A stretch of DNA of 8,253 nt, taken from Desulfurococcales archaeon (GTDB lineage: Archaea > Thermoproteota > Thermoprotei_A > Sulfolobales > AG1). Location of the stretch: NCBI GenBank assembly GCA_026990885.1, contig JALXCO010000047.1:1-8253 (forward strand). Direction: 5' to 3'. Shown piece by piece: positions 5,252-8,253 of this stretch. Within the stretch, counting starts at the first letter, position 1. Every line of letters starts with the position of its first letter. A program made the translations under genes and the position numbers. The notes under the pieces are model-generated. The model made no database searches and was not told where the DNA came from. It worked only from the letters and a program-made list of their open reading frames with translations.

Positions 5252-6508
5252 GATGCTTTGGGCAGAATAGATCTGGATGATCTCACTCGCAGGGTAGAAT
5301 CCCTAGAGGAGTTCTCGATCAGGTTCCTCAAAGAGATCCTAAGCATACCAACTGTCTCGCCCTCTGGAGAGAGATACGGGGACTTCGCAAAAAGATCCAG
5401 AGAGCTCCTCGAGGAGCAAGGCGTAGATGTAGAGATCATAGAGGTCCCCCAGGAATATGTAGATAAGGTTGTCCCGGAGGAGGGCAGAGGCAACCCCAGA
5501 TACATAGTTAGGGCATCGATCGGGGACAAAAACAACATTAAGCTCCACCTGAACGGGCACTACGATGTTGTCCCCGGAGGCCCGGGATGGAGTGTTACCG
5601 AGCCCTTCAAGCCCGTTCTAAGGGACGGAAAGATCTTTGGTAGGGGAGCAACAGACATGAAGGGTGGAGTAGCATCGATAGCCACGGCTCTAGCAGCTCT
5701 AGCACAGTACCAAGACAGGCTTGATTTCGGTGTAGAGGCTGTGTTCGTTCCGGACGAGGAGATCGGTGGTGAAGCCGGTACAGGGTATGTTGTATCCAGC
5801 AACCTGGTTAGGGGGAGATACGTTGTTATAGCCGAGCCCAGCTCCCTAGATCAGGTGTATATAGGCCATAAAGGCCTTGTATGGGGTATAGTTCGGGTTA
5901 AGGGTAAATCGGCTCATGCATCAACTCACTGGCTAGGGGTTAACGCTTTCGAGAATGCGGTTAAGCTCGCCTCAGAGATCTTCGGTAAGCTTGCTCCATC
6001 CATAGAGTCTAGGAGAAGCTCCTATAGGTTTGATGTTCCGGAGGGTGCTAAGCCAACTATAATGTTTGGCGGGTTGGTTAGGGGTGGTGAAAAGATCAAT
6101 CAGGTTCCTGGAGAGTTCTTATTCAGCTTCGATCGCAGGCTCGTGCCCGAGGAGACTGTAGATGAGGCCTGGAGAGAGATCGAGGAGTTCATTAAGGATG
6201 CATCGAGGAGGCTAGGTATAGATGTCGAGCTCTCTATGGTGCAGAAGATGGAGCCTGTGGTTGTTGATCCAAACGCAAAGATATTCAACGCCATCGAGGA
6301 GTCGATGCTCAAGATCACTGGTAGGAGGCCGAATAGGATAGTATGTATAGGCGGCCTCGACATGAGATACTACGTATATAAAGGCTATGAAACCGCCACT
6401 ATAGGCCCAGGAATTCTGGGGACCGCCCACGCACCCGATGAATACATCCTTGTATCCGACATGATCAACGCAGCAAAGCTCTATACTATACTACCATTCC
6501 ACCTATAG
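5249..6508 (+). CDS. M20-family metallopeptidase/deacylase (ArgE/DapE/CPG2-like)
   Basis: This is a cytoplasmic dinuclear zinc hydrolase that cleaves an amide bond in a peptide or N-acyl amino acid. It shows the full M20 set: His104 and Asp106 in GHYDVVPGG, bridging Asp136 in GRGATDMKGG, the general base and ligand Glu170/Glu171 in PDEEIGG, Glu196 in AEPSS, His394 in GTAHAPDE, and the dimerisation-domain motif GKSAHAS (219-225). The lid/dimerisation domain spans roughly 205-325, and the catalytic domain resumes up to residue 419. The length fits the ArgE/DapE group and is longer than the [LysW]-lysine hydrolase LysK (from memory about 350 residues), so I do not call it lysK. Candidates are succinyl-diaminopimelate desuccinylase-like, acetylornithine deacetylase-like or a carboxypeptidase; motifs alone cannot choose. 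The start is GTG 5249 or TTG 5258 (see the ribosome binding site entry). A poly-T tract follows about 50 bases after the TAG stop. No active-site residue is missing. Confidence 0.9.
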   Translation: MDALGRIDLDDLTRRVESLEEFSIRFLKEILSIPTVSPSGERYGDFAKRSRELLEEQGVDVEIIEVPQEYVDKVVPEEGRGNPRYIVRASIGDKNNIKLHLNGHYDVVPGGPGWSVTEPFKPVLRDGKIFGRGATDMKGGVASIATALAALAQYQDRLDFGVEAVFVPDEEIGGEAGTGYVVSSNLVRGRYVVIAEPSSLDQVYIGHKGLVWGIVRVKGKSAHASTHWLGVNAFENAVKLASEIFGKLAPSIESRRSSYRFDVPEGAKPTIMFGGLVRGGEKINQVPGEFLFSFDRRLVPEETVDEAWREIEEFIKDASRRLGIDVELSMVQKMEPVVVDPNAKIFNAIEESMLKITGRRPNRIVCIGGLDMRYYVYKGYETATIGPGILGTAHAPDEYILVSDMINAAKLYTILPFHL

Positions 6509-6555
6509 AGAGCCCTCAGGGATCAATCACGCATCGCTAGGCTTCAGGATAGATC

Positions 6556-6560
6556 TTTTT
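6556..6560 (+). terminator. poly-T terminator after the M20 gene
   Basis: TTTTT followed by CCCC lies about 50 bases past the M20 stop, in the 121-base gap before moeA. An archaeal T-tract terminator is plausible, and moeA has its own TATA-like element downstream, which agrees with separate transcription. Confidence 0.4.
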
Positions 6561-6603
6561 CCCCAACCCACCCCCTAGCAATCTAGCCCACACCCCAAAT
6601 ACC

Positions 6604-6624
6604 CGATAAAATCCCTCTAGGCGA
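6604..6624 (+). promoter_or_regulatory. moeA TATA box and ribosome binding site
   Basis: GATAAAATC (6605-6613) is a TATA-like box about 21 bases before the ATG, slightly close for a standard start site. AGGCGA (6619-6624) differs from AGGTGA by one base and lies 5 bases before the ATG. The message is either leaderless or has a very short leader, and the evidence does not settle which. Confidence 0.4.
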
Positions 6625-6629
6625 GCGAT

Positions 6630-8253
6630 ATGAGCAAACCCCCCAGAAAACCCGTTGAAAGCCTCATAGATATTGATGAAGCCCTATCCAGAATCTTCAG
6701 CCTCAATATAGTTGGGTCCCCAGAAACTGAGTATGTCGACACCATAAACTCCTACGGCAGGGTTCTGGCTGAAGATATCGTTTCTCCTGTAGATCTTCCT
6801 AGATTCAGGATCTCCCTAATGGACGGCTACGCGGCGCGATATATAGATCTGGTTTCGGATAGGCGGAGACGCCTGAGGGTATCGGGCAGAATAAGGATAG
6901 GTGACGATGCCTCAAGCATCCTGATAGATCCGGGGACCTGCGTTGAGGTGGATACAGGGGCTATGCTTCCCAGGAACGCCGACCTTGTGGTTCCAGTAGA
7001 GCTTGTGGATGTTGAGGGAGACAACTATATAGTTGTTAGGGAGGTCCCCCCGCCTGGAGCGCATATAGCCTATCCAGGATCAGATATAGCTAGAGGAGAG
7101 TTAATAGCTGGAAAAGGTAGCTTGATTGATGCTAGGCTGGTCTCAACCCTATTATCCCTAGGCGTATCGAGGGTAAAGGTATATAGGAAGCCGAGGATAT
7201 GCCTACTCGCAACTGGGAGGGAGCTTCTGGAGATAGGTGAGCCCTACCAGCCAGGCAAGATCTATGAAAGCAATATTGGGGGGCTATCTAGATACCTCGC
7301 CGATATAGGCTTCGATGTCCACGTTGCCGGGGTTGTTGGTGATGATCTGGATGCCATCTCCTCTAAGCTTCTGGATCTATCTAGAAGGTGCGACGCTATA
7401 ATAACTACAGGGGGGACCTCTGCCGGTGCCGAGGACTACGTGTATAGGGCTGTTGAGCGGGATGGAAGGATCATTGTTAGGGGGATCAGGTATAAGCCCG
7501 GAAAACCCCTTCTAATAGGGGTTGTGGGTGGAAAGCTCGTTATAGGGCTTCCGGGAAACCCTGTATCTGCGTTCTTCACGCTGACCCAGATCCTTAGGGA
7601 TGTGCTATACAGAATGCTTGGGAGGAGGGAGCGTCTCCAGGATATGGAGCTTAAAGCCAGACTTCTGCTTAGGGCTAGGGGGGCTAGGGGCAGGGTTACG
7701 CATGTGCCATCTATACTGGTTAGGGGTCCCGACGGTGTTCTCCGTGTTCTTCCATGGGTTTTTGAGAGCTATATGGTGGGTAGGCTTGCTTTCGCCGATG
7801 CCTACATAACTATACCTCTATCCGCTGAGGGGGATTCCCTTGAGTATGGGGATAGTGTTGGCGTTAGGTTTCTTAGGTATCCCCCAAGGGTCTGGAGGCT
7901 GAGGAGTGGAGAGTTTATAGATACACGCTTCGATTTTGGCGGTGGTGTCCTCGATCTTTATATAGATAGCTTCACCACATACAGATGGGTTCTTGATAAA
8001 GCCGTGTTTGAGGGCTACCTATGCTCCGAGATCTCTATAGCCTATATGGGTTCTTCAGAGAGCTACAGGTTTGGCTTTGATCTCGATTCTATACCCGATC
8101 AATACAAGATCGATAGGGTAGAGAAAGAGGTCACCCTGATATATAGGGAGGACCTCGATGAGAGAGACATTATTAGCGTGGCCTCCACACCAAAAGATAC
8201 ATGCAGCAGAAAGGCCACAGAATCAATACTAAACATACTGTACCAAGGAAAAG
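6630..8253 (+). CDS. moeA: Molybdopterin molybdenumtransferase MoeA with C-terminal extension (partial, runs off right edge)
   Basis: MoeA inserts molybdate (or tungstate) into adenylylated molybdopterin, the last step of Mo/W cofactor synthesis. The frame is open from ATG 6630 to the window end, giving 541 residues with no stop. Family motifs are LMDGYAA (63-69), TGAMLPRNADLVVP (109-122), the MoaB/MogA-like core TGGTSAGAEDY (260-270), KPGKP (289-293) and GLPGNPVSAFF (306-316). Domain IV ends near residue 415, where a stand-alone MoeA such as the E. coli protein (about 411 residues) would finish. At least 120 more residues follow. Many archaeal MoeA proteins carry a C-terminal periplasmic-binding-protein-like domain, and segments such as VTLIYRED (501-508) are weakly compatible with that, but I cannot confirm it. 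The ATG is preceded by AGGCGA at 5 bases. Tungsten use is likely in a hyperthermophile, by inference. The MoeA call is secure; the extension's function is unknown. Confidence 0.93.
   Translation, partial: MSKPPRKPVESLIDIDEALSRIFSLNIVGSPETEYVDTINSYGRVLAEDIVSPVDLPRFRISLMDGYAARYIDLVSDRRRRLRVSGRIRIGDDASSILIDPGTCVEVDTGAMLPRNADLVVPVELVDVEGDNYIVVREVPPPGAHIAYPGSDIARGELIAGKGSLIDARLVSTLLSLGVSRVKVYRKPRICLLATGRELLEIGEPYQPGKIYESNIGGLSRYLADIGFDVHVAGVVGDDLDAISSKLLDLSRRCDAIITTGGTSAGAEDYVYRAVERDGRIIVRGIRYKPGKPLLIGVVGGKLVIGLPGNPVSAFFTLTQILRDVLYRMLGRRERLQDMELKARLLLRARGARGRVTHVPSILVRGPDGVLRVLPWVFESYMVGRLAFADAYITIPLSAEGDSLEYGDSVGVRFLRYPPRVWRLRSGEFIDTRFDFGGGVLDLYIDSFTTYRWVLDKAVFEGYLCSEISIAYMGSSESYRFGFDLDSIPDQYKIDRVEKEVTLIYREDLDERDIISVASTPKDTCSRKATESILNILYQGK

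Noticed and set aside
5249..6508. Assigning the M20 gene to lysK, argE or dapE.
   Set aside because: Catalytic residues are shared by all these subfamilies, the length does not fit LysK well, and no lysine or arginine biosynthesis genes are nearby.
6513..6521. CCCTCAGGG after the M20 stop, considered as a terminator hairpin or a relative of the 5131 repeat.
   Set aside because: The stem is only 4 bases around a single base, and resemblance to the 5131 repeat is limited to CCCTCA. The T-tract at 6556 explains termination better.
6664..6735. C/D-box sRNA-like pattern (TTGATGA at 6673, CTGA at 6727, CATA/TATG flanks) on the plus strand.
   Set aside because: It lies in the conserved start of moeA, the C box is imperfect, and no convincing internal D'/C' pair is present.

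Overview
The window looks like a piece of a crenarchaeal (Thermoprotei) chromosome, probably from a hyperthermophile. The evidence is an archaeal Hel308 helicase, an archaeal/eukaryal-type Thi4 thiazole synthase, AT-rich TATA boxes close to start codons, ribosome binding sites resembling GAGGTGAT, heavy AGG/ATA codon use, and short intergenic gaps. I cannot fix the genus from sequence alone. All five complete genes end in TAG.

Layout. The left half is a minus-strand run. In transcription order it holds a small all-helical protein of unknown function (3735-3202), the Hel308 helicase (3107-960) and the thiazole synthase Thi4 (902-123). A short AT-rich tail at 1-122 carries a poly-T terminator for thi4. 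The right half is on the plus strand: an amidohydrolase of the cytosine deaminase/TRZ-ATZ type (3853-5073), an M20 metallopeptidase/deacylase (5249-6508), and a MoeA-type molybdopterin molybdenumtransferase that runs off the right edge (6630 onward). The two halves diverge from an AT-rich promoter region at 3736-3852. No stretch longer than about 180 bases lacks a gene. I found no tRNA, rRNA, CRISPR array, insertion sequence or other mobile element.

How the genes fit together. These look like ordinary housekeeping and metabolic genes rather than one dedicated system. They cover replication-fork repair (Hel308), thiamin thiazole synthesis (Thi4), molybdenum/tungsten cofactor maturation (MoeA), and two metal-dependent hydrolases whose substrates cannot be read from sequence. 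The minus-strand genes are close enough to share transcripts, although thi4 has its own promoter-like element. The plus-strand genes each have a candidate promoter.

Points worth a second look: a cysteine at the sulfur-donor position of Thi4, which predicts the single-turnover (suicide) chemistry; a ferritin/rubrerythrin-like helical protein that seems to have lost most metal ligands; a C-terminal extension of at least 120 residues on MoeA; and a GC-rich inverted repeat between the two hydrolase genes. I did not find convincing evidence for a wholly new multi-gene system.
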